Shown one piece after another: positions 25,811 to 35,837 of a stretch of 58,221 nucleotides of DNA. Position numbers and translations under genes: made by a program. Below the pieces are notes generated by a model, which ran no database searches, had not been told where the DNA came from, and saw nothing but the letters and a program-made list of their open reading frames with translations. This DNA is from an uncultured Sphingomonadaceae bacterium. GTDB lineage: Bacteria > Pseudomonadota > Alphaproteobacteria > Sphingomonadales > Sphingomonadaceae. Location: assembly GCA_938050045.1 (NCBI GenBank), contig CALLJS010000025.1, positions 1 through 58,221 of the forward strand. The letters run 5' to 3'. How positions within the stretch are numbered: position 1 is the first letter of the stretch; the number at the start of each line of letters is the position of its first letter.

Positions 25811-26934
25811 GCAGCTATAACAGCATAGTCCCTGCGCAAATATCTAGCCTTCCTTGGCGCATTATATTTTTGCTAATAGCTCTAGCCAGCTTTGGGGCGA
25901 CGATTTTATATTCCGCAGCCGATGGTAATATGATGCCATGGGCTGCTCCGCATTTGGTTAAATTTTTATTCATGCTAGCAGCAGCCATGATCATGTCACG
26001 CTTGTCATTAGATTTTTGGAAAGCAATGACATTGCCGATATATGGCTTTGTATTATTATTGTTGATTGGCGTGGAAATCATAGGCTCATTAGGCGGTGGC
26101 AGCCAACGTTGGCTTGAGCTTGGCTTTATGCGCATACAACCATCAGAGCTTATGAAACCTGCCGCTGTTTTGGCCATTGCGTTATTTTATGATCGATTAC
26201 CCCCTTCTCGATCGGGGGATTTAATATCATTGCTCCCGCCACTATTATTATTGGCAATGCCAGCAGCCTTAGTGTTATTACAGCCCGATTTAGGGACAAC
26301 ATTGGCCATTTTATTTGGCGGTGTAGTGGTTATGTTCCTCGCGGGCTTACCCCTCAAATGGTTCACGCTTTCTGGCGCCGCCGTCACCGCGCTTATCCCT
26401 GTTGCTTATTTCTTTGCACTAGAGCCTTATCAACAAAGACGGGTGACAACATTTTTATCGCCCGAAGCGGACCCACTGGGCGCTGGCTACCATGTTAATC
26501 AATCGGCTATTGCCATTGGTTCAGGCGGATTTAGCGGCAAAGGATTTTTGAATGGCTCTCAAAGCCATTTAGATTATTTACCCGAAGGTCATACCGATTT
26601 TGTCTTTGCTACCATGGCAGAAGAATGGGGATTATTGGGCGGATTAGCCACAATATTGGGGTTTTATCTTCTGTTGCGCTGGGGCATGTCTGTCGCGTTG
26701 AATAGTGCCTCTAGATATGGTAAATTAGTAGCAGCAGGATTATGCTGCACTATATTTTTCTACATCGCGATCAATTTGATGATGGTCATGGGATTGGCCC
26801 CTGTTGTTGGCATACCGTTGCCTTTTTTAAGCCATGGCGGTTCATCGATGATGACAATCATGATTTGTATTGGGATCATCATGGCGATAGAAAGGCAACC
26901 AAAATCATCGCGCGGGAAATTCACCACAATATAA
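25807..26934 (+). CDS. rodA: SEDS-family peptidoglycan glycosyltransferase RodA
   Basis: SEDS polymerase of the elongasome, 375 residues, about ten membrane helices. Conserved stretches GGGSQRWLELGFMRIQPSEL, LLQPDLGTTLAILFGG, LPEGHTDFVFATMAEEWGLL and LPFLSHGGSSMMTIMICIG identify it. Overlaps mrdA by four bases, as SEDS/PBP pairs usually do. Last gene of the rod-shape operon. Confidence 0.97.
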   Translation: MSSYNSIVPAQISSLPWRIIFLLIALASFGATILYSAADGNMMPWAAPHLVKFLFMLAAAMIMSRLSLDFWKAMTLPIYGFVLLLLIGVEIIGSLGGGSQRWLELGFMRIQPSELMKPAAVLAIALFYDRLPPSRSGDLISLLPPLLLLAMPAALVLLQPDLGTTLAILFGGVVVMFLAGLPLKWFTLSGAAVTALIPVAYFFALEPYQQRRVTTFLSPEADPLGAGYHVNQSAIAIGSGGFSGKGFLNGSQSHLDYLPEGHTDFVFATMAEEWGLLGGLATILGFYLLLRWGMSVALNSASRYGKLVAAGLCCTIFFYIAINLMMVMGLAPVVGIPLPFLSHGGSSMMTIMICIGIIMAIERQPKSSRGKFTTI

Positions 26935-27076
26935 TGGAGCAAATATAATATAATTTTCTGCTGGTCGACAAATATACACGCTCCATCTATCAATTCTAAA
27001 ACAATGTAAAATATTAATTTACCATTAACCATAAGCGTTCAGTATTTTATTTTATAATAAGGTCGCCTTGTGTTTT

Positions 27077-28708
27077 ATGCTCGAAAATCCATCCCATAAA
27101 AATGACTGGGACAATGGCAATCATCGGATGATTTCTGCCGTGAGCACTTCTCTTCGCAATCATAAAGAAAAATCATTTTCTGCTAAAATCACCACCAAAT
27201 TATCGCGCTTAAATTTAGTGTCCGATCTGAGTAAAAATATAGGCTCATCGCAATGGTTTATCTCTTTATTCACACTCATTATATTGATGGCCTTCAGCCT
27301 CTTATTCGTGCCAAATTTTGACCCATTATATGGAGCGCAGCAACCCGCCATTGAAAAAACAGAATTTGAACAGGCCAGAGCCCAAATGATCATGCCGCTT
27401 GCTTTTGGTGCAGATAGCGGATCGCGTATGGCCGCCACCAGCAGTGTCTTGCGTTTACGCGACAATCCAGAAAGACCCAGCATTGAGCTAACCGCTATTA
27501 TCGGACAAGGCGACAGTTTTTTGCGCGTATTGCGCCGCGCAGGTATCGGTCTCAACGAAGCTAAAATGATTAGAACTTTAATATCAGAAGCCACGCCAGT
27601 TGGTGCGATCCCCTATGGCACGCCTATTGATATAAGATTAGGACGGCGCAGCGCGCGTAATTCAACGCGCCCTGTTGAAAATCTATCGCTGCGCGCGCGC
27701 TTTGATTTGGGTTTATCTATCGAACGCTATGGCGATACATTGGCCCTGAAACGAAATGAAATCAACGTTGATAACACCCCGTTACGGATCAGAGGTATCG
27801 TGGGGAAAAGCCTGTATCGCAGTGCCAGGGCTGCTGGAGTAGAGGCTGATAAAGCGCAACAATTTTTGAAAGTCATTTCTCAAAAATTAGCATTATCCAA
27901 AATCAGAAGCAGCGACGAATTTGACATTATCATCGACCATAAACGCGCTGAAACAGGCGAGACACAAGTGGGAGACTTACTCTATGCGGGCATTGAACGC
28001 AGCGGTAAAGCGCGCGTGCAGATGCTAAAATGGCAACAAGACAATTCAACCCAATGGTTTGAAGCATCGGGTGTTGGCGAATCTAAAGGTGTATTATCGC
28101 GGCCAGTGCCTGGCAAAGTAACATCAGGTTTCGGCCGCAGACGTCACCCCGTATTGGGCTATGTTCGTATGCACAATGGCATAGATTTCAGAGCCAGCTA
28201 TGGCACCCCTATTCGGGCCGCCACCGATGGACGTGTGACCTATTCTGGGCGCAATGGCGGTGCTGGTAAATTTGTCAAAATCAAACATAATAACAACCTT
28301 TCCACCGGCTATGCTCATATGAGCCGTATCGCGGTGAGCCGTGGTAAATATGTTCGCCGTGGCCAAATCATCGGCTATGTTGGTTCTACTGGGCTTTCAA
28401 CGGGCCCCCATTTGCACTATATTCTGTATCGCAATGGCCGTCCAATTAACCCCAATAGCGTAAAATTTACCGAAACGGCGCAACTTTCAGGCAAAGAATT
28501 GGCCAACTTCAAATCCAAACTCGCGCAGCTTAAGTCTGTGACCCCTGGCGCTGCATTGGCTCCATTACAAAGCCAGACCATTAGCGATGAGCCCGTTCGA
28601 GAAATTGAAAAATTAAGCAATAATAGTGCCTTCGAAGCCAAGACGAGTGCCGTGTTTCCCATTAAGCCGATTAAAGACAGCTCCAGACATACAAATTCAA
28701 AGCTCTGA
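27077..28708 (+). CDS. M23-family (LytM) peptidoglycan endopeptidase
   Basis: A 543-residue envelope protein with a cytoplasmic N-terminal stretch, one membrane helix (WFISLFTLIILMAFSLLFV) and a C-terminal LytM/M23 domain. The zinc ligands are seen in VRMHNGIDFRASYGTP (His-x3-Asp) and GPHLHYILYRNGRPINP (His-x-His); the middle carries an opacity-associated/LysM-like region (IIGQGDSFLRVLRRAGI). It lies just after the rod-shape operon but has its own upstream region. ATG 27077 is preferred to the TTG nine bases earlier. Confidence 0.93.
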   Translation: MLENPSHKNDWDNGNHRMISAVSTSLRNHKEKSFSAKITTKLSRLNLVSDLSKNIGSSQWFISLFTLIILMAFSLLFVPNFDPLYGAQQPAIEKTEFEQARAQMIMPLAFGADSGSRMAATSSVLRLRDNPERPSIELTAIIGQGDSFLRVLRRAGIGLNEAKMIRTLISEATPVGAIPYGTPIDIRLGRRSARNSTRPVENLSLRARFDLGLSIERYGDTLALKRNEINVDNTPLRIRGIVGKSLYRSARAAGVEADKAQQFLKVISQKLALSKIRSSDEFDIIIDHKRAETGETQVGDLLYAGIERSGKARVQMLKWQQDNSTQWFEASGVGESKGVLSRPVPGKVTSGFGRRRHPVLGYVRMHNGIDFRASYGTPIRAATDGRVTYSGRNGGAGKFVKIKHNNNLSTGYAHMSRIAVSRGKYVRRGQIIGYVGSTGLSTGPHLHYILYRNGRPINPNSVKFTETAQLSGKELANFKSKLAQLKSVTPGAALAPLQSQTISDEPVREIEKLSNNSAFEAKTSAVFPIKPIKDSSRHTNSKL

Positions 28709-28787
28709 CAGTGCAAAGCTGTGAGAGTGCAAGGCATCTGTGCATTTGCTATATTGAGCTAAATGATACTGTTCGCTATGAAGGCGC

Positions 28788-29801
28788 ATGACATCAAAAT
28801 TTAATCAAAGCCCCTCCTTTCCCAACAGCCGATTGCGCCGCGCGCGCAGCACTGCGTGGAGCCGCGCTATGGTGCGCGAAAATCATCTAAGCTCGGCCGA
28901 TTTAATTTGGCCATTATTCATAACCTCGGGTACTGGAGTCGAAGAACCGATTGACAGCCTGCCTGGGGTCTCGCGTTGGTCGGTTGATAATATTATATTG
29001 CAAGCAAAAGAAGCCATTGCGCTGGGCATAACTTGCCTCGCTCTTTTTCCCAATACACAAGCGGATAAACGCACGCACGACGGAGCAGAATCAGCTAACC
29101 CCGATAATTTAATGTGCCAAGCAATACGCGCCATCAAATCTGCATGCGGCGATGATATTGGTATTTTAACCGATGTCGCTCTTGATCCATATACCCGTAA
29201 CGGACAAGATGGCTTGGTTGATGATGATGGCTATGTCCTTAACGATGAAACCGTTGCCGCTTTGGTCGATCAGGCGCTCAACCAGGCGCAAGCAGGTGCA
29301 GATATTATCGCCCCTAGCGATATGATGGATGGCCGCATTGGCACGATTCGCAAAGCATTGGAAATGAACGGTTATCCTAATGTGCAAATTATGGCTTATG
29401 CCGCCAAATATGCCAGTGCCTTTTACGGCCCATTTCGCGATGCAGTCGGCTCTTCGGGAATTTTGAAGGGCGATAAAAAAACATATCAAATGGATTGCGC
29501 CAATAGCGATGAAGCGTTGCGCGAAGTAGCTATGGATATTGATGAAGGGGCAGATAGCGTGATGGTAAAGCCAGGAATGCCTTATCTTGACATAGTGCGC
29601 CGAGTGCATGATGAATTTTGTATCCCAGTCTATGCTTATCAGGTTTCTGGCGAATATGCGATGATAGAAGCCGCTGTAGCCGCAGGATTAGCAGATCGCG
29701 AAGCCATGGTTTTTGAGAGTTTAATGGGTTTCAAACGCGCTGGTGCGAGCGGCATATTGACCTATCATGCGCAATATGTTGCGCGGCTATTAGAAAATTG
29801 A
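28788..29801 (+). CDS. hemB: Delta-aminolevulinic acid dehydratase (porphobilinogen synthase)
   Basis: Condenses two 5-aminolevulinate molecules to porphobilinogen in haem and corrinoid synthesis. 337 residues with the two catalytic lysines in MAYAAKYASAFYGPFRDA and MVKPGMPYLDIV. The metal loop reads DVALDPYTRNGQDG, with Asp instead of the Cys residues of zinc enzymes, so this is the magnesium-dependent type. Start at 28788 lies in a GGCGCATGACA context without a strong ribosome-binding site. Confidence 0.97.
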   Translation: MTSKFNQSPSFPNSRLRRARSTAWSRAMVRENHLSSADLIWPLFITSGTGVEEPIDSLPGVSRWSVDNIILQAKEAIALGITCLALFPNTQADKRTHDGAESANPDNLMCQAIRAIKSACGDDIGILTDVALDPYTRNGQDGLVDDDGYVLNDETVAALVDQALNQAQAGADIIAPSDMMDGRIGTIRKALEMNGYPNVQIMAYAAKYASAFYGPFRDAVGSSGILKGDKKTYQMDCANSDEALREVAMDIDEGADSVMVKPGMPYLDIVRRVHDEFCIPVYAYQVSGEYAMIEAAVAAGLADREAMVFESLMGFKRAGASGILTYHAQYVARLLEN

Positions 29802-29872
29802 ATGGTGTTTCGCTTTGCTTTCTTTTAATTGAATGATTAAAAGCGACCAAACTTTATTATTTGAGACTTGAT

Positions 29873-30433
29873 ATGACTGAAAGACCAGATGTAACTATTT
29901 TATCCGTTAATGGGTTGACCCCCAAAATACACGATAGTGCCTTTATTGCCCCAGGTTGCCGCATCATTGGCGATGTTACTATCGGCGAAGATGTCAGTAT
30001 TTGGTATAATTGTGTTATCCGTGCAGAGGTCAATCGCGTTGAAATTGGGGCGCGCAGCAATATACAAGATGGCAGCATAATCCATTGCGATGGCCCCGAT
30101 CCCATGCACACTGATGGATTTCCAACCATCATTGGCGAAGATGTTTTGGTGGGCCATATGGTCATGGCGCATGGCTGTATATTGCACGATCGCGCATTCG
30201 TTGGTCTGTCGGCTACATTGATGAATGGTGCTGTGATGGAGAGCGATTCCATGCTTGCTGCGGGTGCATTATTGACCCAAGGCAAGCGCATTGAAACTAA
30301 ACAATTATTCGCAGGCTCCCCTGCGCGCTATGTGCGTGATTTAACCGATCCAGCTATTGCTGACATGCGAATGGGCGTTGCGCATTATGTTGCAAATGGG
30401 CGGATGCACAAAAAAGCATTGCGCGGCGAATGA
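29873..30433 (+). CDS. Gamma-class carbonic anhydrase-like protein
   Basis: A 186-residue left-handed beta-helix (hexapeptide-repeat) protein. The repeats DVTIGEDVSIWYNCVIR, VEIGARSNIQDGSIIHCDG and LVGHMVMAHGCILHDRAFV carry the three His ligands of the gamma-CA family (YrdA/PaaY type). Members bind zinc or iron and may act as carbonic anhydrase or on CoA esters. ATG 29873 is preferred to an in-frame TTG at 29861. A probable two-gene unit with the ArsC-family gene. Confidence 0.9.
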   Translation: MTERPDVTILSVNGLTPKIHDSAFIAPGCRIIGDVTIGEDVSIWYNCVIRAEVNRVEIGARSNIQDGSIIHCDGPDPMHTDGFPTIIGEDVLVGHMVMAHGCILHDRAFVGLSATLMNGAVMESDSMLAAGALLTQGKRIETKQLFAGSPARYVRDLTDPAIADMRMGVAHYVANGRMHKKALRGE

Positions 30434-30463
30434 TCCATTTCTGTTGGTCAAAAGGAAGATAGC

Positions 30464-30814
30464 ATGAAAGCCACTATTTGGCATAATCCAAAATGCGGAA
30501 CATCGCGCAAAACATTAGCAATATTGGAAGAGGCTGATGGCATTGAGCTTGAGGTTATCGAATATCTCAAAACGCCTTATAATCGCAATAAATTAATGCA
30601 ATTACTGCGTGATTCCAATATGAGTGCCAAAGATGTTTTGCGGGTTCGCGGATCAAAAGCCGAAGCATTAGGTTTAACCGCTGATAATGTGAGCGATGAT
30701 ATTATTTTAGCGGCCATGTGCCAAGATTCTATGCTGGTAAATAGACCCATTGTCGAGACCGATAAGGGTGTCCGATTATGCCGCCCACAAGATAAGGTAA
30801 ATGAGATTTTATAA
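30464..30814 (+). CDS. arsC: ArsC-family arsenate reductase (glutaredoxin-dependent)
   Basis: A 116-residue thioredoxin-fold protein of the ArsC/Spx/YffB family. IWHNPKCGTSRKTLAILEE has the catalytic Cys followed by Gly-Thr-Ser, and the C-terminal RPIVETDKGVRLCRP contains the conserved Arg-Pro-Ile. This matches glutaredoxin-linked arsenate reductase rather than YffB. AAAAGGAAG precedes the ATG. No other ars gene is near, so the arsenate role is inferred from family only. Confidence 0.85.
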   Translation: MKATIWHNPKCGTSRKTLAILEEADGIELEVIEYLKTPYNRNKLMQLLRDSNMSAKDVLRVRGSKAEALGLTADNVSDDIILAAMCQDSMLVNRPIVETDKGVRLCRPQDKVNEIL

Positions 30815-30830
30815 GCTATTAATATGTTGA

Positions 30831-33194
30831 TTAAGCGACGATAGAATCCTGTGAATTCATACAATGCTCAAACAATTGCATACTGTCTTCAAATACCATT
30901 GGACGACCAAAATAATATCCTTGTATCTTGGTACAGCCGAGCTGTTGAATCATCTGCAGCTCATTTTCTGTCTCAACACCTTCGGCTGTAGTAGCCAGCC
31001 CTAAGCTCTCGCACAGCGCGACAACGGCGCGAATGATGGCAAGACTTTCGGCTTTATTTTGCGCCGCACCCGTCACAAAGCTGCGGTCTATTTTGATTGT
31101 ATCAAAACGATTGTTGCGCAAATATCCCAATGAAGAATAGCCGGTGCCAAAATCATCCAAGGATAATTTGATTCCCATCTTGCGAATCTGATTCAAAATT
31201 TGAGTAGCTGCGCCGCCGTCGCGCAAGAATATTCCTTCGGTAACTTCGAGCTCAAGCCTCCAAGCTGGCAGGCCACTCTCTTCCAGAGCATCGCTGACGC
31301 TTTGCACAAATCCTGTGCTATTTAATTGATCCACGGAAATATTCACGGCTACTTTTGTATTCCCAGGCCATTGTACGGCATCTTTGCACGCTTGGTTCAA
31401 CACCCAATTCCCAATGGGAACGATTAAGCGCGCATCTTCTGCTACAGAAATAAATTTGAACGGAGACACAGAGCCTAATTTTGCATTATTCCAGCGTACT
31501 AATGCTTCGAAACCATTTAATGTATGATCTGATAACGCGCTTACCACAGGCTGATATTCAACATGTAATTCATTGCGCTCTAATGCTTTGCGCAGTTCAA
31601 TTTCCATTGTGCGACGCTGCTCTGCATTGGCCAATAGTTGATGATGATAGGCAAAATGAGAGTTACCGCCTTCATCTTTTGATCGATACAGCGCCAAATC
31701 AGCACTGCGCATCAACATTTCGACGGTGCGCCCATCAACAGGGCCACGCGCGCTTCCAATGCTCGCTCCGATAAAGATCGTATGCTGGTCTATTTCAAAA
31801 GGCTTGGCAATTGCATCAATGATAGAGTTTGCTAATTTATCAATATAAACGCTATCCGTTGCGTCTTTGATAACGATAGCAAATTCATCACCGCCCAAAC
31901 GACCGCACAGTTCGTTATCCGTCATTAAATAACCCAAACGCTTTGATACTTGGGCCAATAATCTATCGCCGACTGGATGCCCCAATGTATCATTAACCGC
32001 CTTAAATCGATCAAGGTCGATCATAAAGAAAGCACAGCGCCGACGCCATTTATCTGAATCACGCAAAGATTCATCAAGAGCTTCGGTCAATTGCAAACGG
32101 TTGGGTAAGTTTGTGAGCGCGTCATATCGCGCAAGTTTGGTGATTTTTTGTTCGGATTCTCTTTGTTCCGTGACATCAGAGCCAACACCTCTAAAGCCCA
32201 GAAAAGCTCCTGAATCAGATGTTCTAGCCGATGCCGACAATTCCCACCATTTCATCGAACCGTTTATTTCTACGGGTAATATTAAATTACTAAATGGTTC
32301 GCGCCGTTTTAATTTTTCGGCTAAATTGTGCAAACTAGCAGGATAGTTTCCCGTCTTCCAAGCATCGCCTGCGATCAATTTTAGCAAAGGCTGGCCATTA
32401 GCTTGATTGGGCGTAACACCAAGCGCATATGCAAAACGTGGAGAGACATGGATCGCACAGCGCGTCGTATCTGTCTGCCAAAGCCAATCCGCACCGCTGT
32501 CTTCAAATTCGCGCAATAAGAGGCTAACTGTTTCTGATTTCTCTTGTAATACATTGGAGGATAATTCGTACAGAATACTGCTATGGGCATTGCGTAAAGT
32601 GCTGATAAATAAAAGCGCGGTTACGCCAATAATGAAACCTGCAAAATTATATTGGCCATGCAAAGCAAAAGATACAGCACCCAGAAAAGCTATAGATAAT
32701 TGGAATGCTAGGGTCGCAGCGGGTATAAGCGGCAATACTTGCGGAGATATAATGACTAATATTAGAGCAATCGAGCAATAATAAATGAGACTTAGGGGCG
32801 TACCAGCGATAGCTAAAATGAGAAAGGGCAAGCCCCAAATTGCACCAGATGCTGTCGAGAATAAAATGAGTTTTTTGATTTGCGACGTTTTATCTGATCC
32901 AGTTTTATTGTAATTAATAGATTTAGATTTGACAATCATGGTCGCTTGGAAAGCAATGAACAGCATAAGCCAGCCAATCCATATCGGTGCTTCAAGTGCT
33001 TTTATCATGATAAAAGTAGCAGCAATCCCACCAATAAAACTCATCGCATTTTTCAACGGATCCGTCATATTGTTGATCGAAATTTGCAAATTGGTCAAAT
33101 CTCGGCGCGATATACCATGCGGCTCTCTAAAGCCCAATATGACAGGCAAAGAAACTTTATTTGCTAATTCGCTATGTTGATTCTCATTTTCCAC
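30831..33194 (-). CDS. Membrane GGDEF-EAL cyclic-di-GMP protein
   Basis: A 787-residue signalling protein: an N-terminal membrane region with roughly six helices (about residues 40-190), a PAS-like sensor (DSGADWLWQTDTTRCAIHVS, about 230-345), a GGDEF domain with intact CGRLGGDEFAIV, and an EAL domain with GFEALVRWNN and DDFGTGYSSLGYL. The last two EAL blocks look complete, so phosphodiesterase activity is likely; GGDEF may be catalytic or regulatory. Together with the diguanylate cyclase at 54.4 kb, it gives the region two c-di-GMP genes. Its neighbours do not reveal its signal. Confidence 0.94.
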   Translation of the reverse strand: MENENQHSELANKVSLPVILGFREPHGISRRDLTNLQISINNMTDPLKNAMSFIGGIAATFIMIKALEAPIWIGWLMLFIAFQATMIVKSKSINYNKTGSDKTSQIKKLILFSTASGAIWGLPFLILAIAGTPLSLIYYCSIALILVIISPQVLPLIPAATLAFQLSIAFLGAVSFALHGQYNFAGFIIGVTALLFISTLRNAHSSILYELSSNVLQEKSETVSLLLREFEDSGADWLWQTDTTRCAIHVSPRFAYALGVTPNQANGQPLLKLIAGDAWKTGNYPASLHNLAEKLKRREPFSNLILPVEINGSMKWWELSASARTSDSGAFLGFRGVGSDVTEQRESEQKITKLARYDALTNLPNRLQLTEALDESLRDSDKWRRRCAFFMIDLDRFKAVNDTLGHPVGDRLLAQVSKRLGYLMTDNELCGRLGGDEFAIVIKDATDSVYIDKLANSIIDAIAKPFEIDQHTIFIGASIGSARGPVDGRTVEMLMRSADLALYRSKDEGGNSHFAYHHQLLANAEQRRTMEIELRKALERNELHVEYQPVVSALSDHTLNGFEALVRWNNAKLGSVSPFKFISVAEDARLIVPIGNWVLNQACKDAVQWPGNTKVAVNISVDQLNSTGFVQSVSDALEESGLPAWRLELEVTEGIFLRDGGAATQILNQIRKMGIKLSLDDFGTGYSSLGYLRNNRFDTIKIDRSFVTGAAQNKAESLAIIRAVVALCESLGLATTAEGVETENELQMIQQLGCTKIQGYYFGRPMVFEDSMQLFEHCMNSQDSIVA

Positions 33195-33311
33195 ACCATA
33201 ATATATAGCGCATAATTATTACTATTTGGTAATCAAAATCAATTTGATCGATATATTTCGAAAAATGAAAATGAAAATTTTAGCTATATTTTTAATAGCT
33301 TATTTCATTAA

Positions 33312-35042
33312 TTATGCAGCAACCATATAGGGGGTAATCTCACCTGTTAAATAGAGATTTCGGGCCTTTGCACGGCTTAATTTTCCAGAGCTGGTGCGCG
33401 GTAATGTTCTGGGCGGCACCAATTCAACCACGCATTGCATTCCAGTGATTGAACGGACTTTTTCTCTGATTTTATCGCGCAAAAGACCGCGCTCTGTGTC
33501 ATCCGATGTTCTGCATTGTACTAACACAGCAGGCGTTTCCTCGCCGCCTTCAGTGGTGATAGCAAATGCCGCAATATCGCCAGATTTGAAGCCAGGTAAT
33601 TGTTCAACAGCCCATTCAATATCCTGCGGCCAATGGTTTTTACCATTGATGATAATCATATCTTTGGCACGTCCAACGATGTAAATATAACCATCCGATA
33701 AATAGCCCATATCTCCTGTATCTAGCCAACCATCAACCAAACAGGCCTTTGTTGACTCTGGATCGCGAAAATAACTATCCATAATAGATGGCCCAGAGCA
33801 CCAAATTTTGCCAATCATCTTATCAGGAACCAAATTACCTATATCATCGCGGGCTTCTATCTTCATATCTTTTACTGCTTTGCCGCAATTAACAATAGAA
33901 CGATAGCGCGTGGGCCTATCATCCGATTCTTGCGATCCAGACAAATCGGTTTCAGCCACCAATTCTACAACGATACCCTCGCTAGGCGGCATGATAGACA
34001 CAGCCAAAGTAGCCTCTGCGAGGCCATAGCTTGGTAAAAATGCGGAAGCTTTAAACCCTGCATTAGAAAATGCATCCACGAAATTTTGCATCACATCAGG
34101 ACGGATCATATCTGCCCCATTGCCAGCTAAACGCCAATTATCGAGAGTAAATCGCTCTGAAACATTGGTCTGGCTATTTATCCGGCGCGAACAAATATCA
34201 TATCCAAATGTCGGTGAATAGCTAATCACAGTCCCTTCTGAACGGCTTATCATATCAAGCCAAGCGAGCGGACGCCGCGCAAAATCTTCTGTTTTCATAT
34301 AATCGGTTGATACTTGATTAGCAACAACAGACAAAAAGCATCCGACCAATCCCATATCATGATACCAAGGCAACCATGAAACACAGCGATCGCTATCGGT
34401 TAATTCCATCCCATGCGAATGGGCTGATAAATTATTAAGCAATGCTCTGTGGGTAACGGCGACCCCATGCGGGAAGCGAGTCGAACCGCTGCTATATTGT
34501 AAATAACAAATATCGTCTGTTTTTGCGACGGGCAAATCAATTTGTTGCGCAGCTTGCTCAGAAAAACCATCCCAATCCAATGCTTGAACGCGGCATTGCC
34601 GCGCTGCTGCTAAGCCCATTTCGGATATTTCGGGTGGATAGAATAAAATAGCAGGGTCGCTGCTTTTTAACTGCACCGATAATTGGTCTATATAAGACTC
34701 TTTGCCCCCAAAAGATATAGGCAATGGCAGCGGTACTGGCCATGCTCCTGCATATACACAGCCAAAGAATAATGCGGCAAAATTAGAGCCAGTTTCGGCA
34801 ACTAACGCTATTCTGTCACCAGGTTTTATGCCGTAGTGAATGAGACGATAGGCCATCAACAAAGCATCCGATTTTAATTCGGAGAAAGGATAGGCTTGCG
34901 AGAGATTGCCGCGCATATCGTGAAAGTTGAGGCCTCTTTTACCTTGTGCTGCATAATCAAGGGCTTCGCCTAATGTTTCAAAGTCCGATAAACGGCGCGA
35001 TAAATTTAGGTCAAATGTTGGTGTTGCTGTCAATTCAGTCAT
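33312..35042 (-). CDS. Fatty acyl-AMP ligase (FAAL)-like protein
   Basis: A 576-residue member of the ANL adenylating superfamily that activates fatty acids as acyl-AMP. LQYSSGSTRFPHGVAVTHRA is the A3-type P-loop, SYGLAEATLAVSI the A5 region, LDTGDMGYLSDGYIYIVGR the A7/A8 region and KDMIIINGKNHWPQDIE the FAAL-like hinge. Lack of the usual CoA-ligase C-terminal features suggests transfer to an acyl carrier protein. No carrier protein, PKS or NRPS gene adjoins it, so its acceptor is not visible here. AAGGAAATAAG precedes the ATG. Confidence 0.88.
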   Translation of the reverse strand: MTELTATPTFDLNLSRRLSDFETLGEALDYAAQGKRGLNFHDMRGNLSQAYPFSELKSDALLMAYRLIHYGIKPGDRIALVAETGSNFAALFFGCVYAGAWPVPLPLPISFGGKESYIDQLSVQLKSSDPAILFYPPEISEMGLAAARQCRVQALDWDGFSEQAAQQIDLPVAKTDDICYLQYSSGSTRFPHGVAVTHRALLNNLSAHSHGMELTDSDRCVSWLPWYHDMGLVGCFLSVVANQVSTDYMKTEDFARRPLAWLDMISRSEGTVISYSPTFGYDICSRRINSQTNVSERFTLDNWRLAGNGADMIRPDVMQNFVDAFSNAGFKASAFLPSYGLAEATLAVSIMPPSEGIVVELVAETDLSGSQESDDRPTRYRSIVNCGKAVKDMKIEARDDIGNLVPDKMIGKIWCSGPSIMDSYFRDPESTKACLVDGWLDTGDMGYLSDGYIYIVGRAKDMIIINGKNHWPQDIEWAVEQLPGFKSGDIAAFAITTEGGEETPAVLVQCRTSDDTERGLLRDKIREKVRSITGMQCVVELVPPRTLPRTSSGKLSRAKARNLYLTGEITPYMVAA

Positions 35043-35233
35043 CTTATTTCCTTATAAGATCCTTTGATAATTTACCAGTTGTAAATTAGGAAGAATTTTA
35101 TATTTTTCTCTCTTAACTAACGCCAGATCATGCAAATAGTGCCAAATATCTGCATGATTCTATTATTATTAATATAGCATTATCTCTATAAACAGTTCTA
35201 ATTTCGGCTGGACTATGGCATAAAAATGGCACG

Positions 35234-35773
35234 ATGCGTTATAATTCACAAACAAAGGATATTCCGCCGCTAAATTCGGCCAAATTACGCGCATTAACCC
35301 TATATTATGTCGGCAGATATGCCACTAGCCGCAAGAAGCTGAAGCAATATTTAGAACGCAAAGTGCGCGAAAGAGGATGGGATGATGAAAATCAGCCCGA
35401 TATTGCGGCATTGGTTGAAGAATTTGCATCGCTTTCTTATGTTGACGATGCTTTTTTTGCAGCGCATAAAGCACGCGCGCTGCTCAATCGCGGTTATGGG
35501 TTAAAAAGATTAGAACAAGAGATATACGCTAGCGGAATTGAGGGTGAAGATCAGGATGAAGCCATAAGAATTTTGCGCGATAATCAATGGCAGGCTGCTG
35601 ATAATTTTGCCCGTAAAAAACGCATTGGCCCTTATGCTAACGCCTCTGCTTCGCGTGAGGATAAACAAAAACAATTAGGGGCTTTTCTGCGGGCGGGACA
35701 TGATATAAAAATAGCGCAAAAATTTATCCAAGCCGAAATTGATGATATTTTGGACTGGGATGATTTTCCTTGA
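35234..35773 (+). CDS. recX: Regulatory protein RecX
   Basis: Modulator of RecA filaments, 179 residues. Three-helix repeats are visible: ALTLYYVGRYATSRKKLKQYL with LERKVRERGW, then SYVDDAFFAAHKARALLNRG YGLKRL-type repeats (in two parts) and RKKRIGPYANAS. It is not next to recA in this window. Convergent with rsh. Confidence 0.87.
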   Translation: MRYNSQTKDIPPLNSAKLRALTLYYVGRYATSRKKLKQYLERKVRERGWDDENQPDIAALVEEFASLSYVDDAFFAAHKARALLNRGYGLKRLEQEIYASGIEGEDQDEAIRILRDNQWQAADNFARKKRIGPYANASASREDKQKQLGAFLRAGHDIKIAQKFIQAEIDDILDWDDFP

Positions 35774-35837
35774 ATGAAGCGATAAATAAGAGGCTGATAT
35801 GTAAGCGATTATATCCTAAAAAGCCCGTGTAATATTT

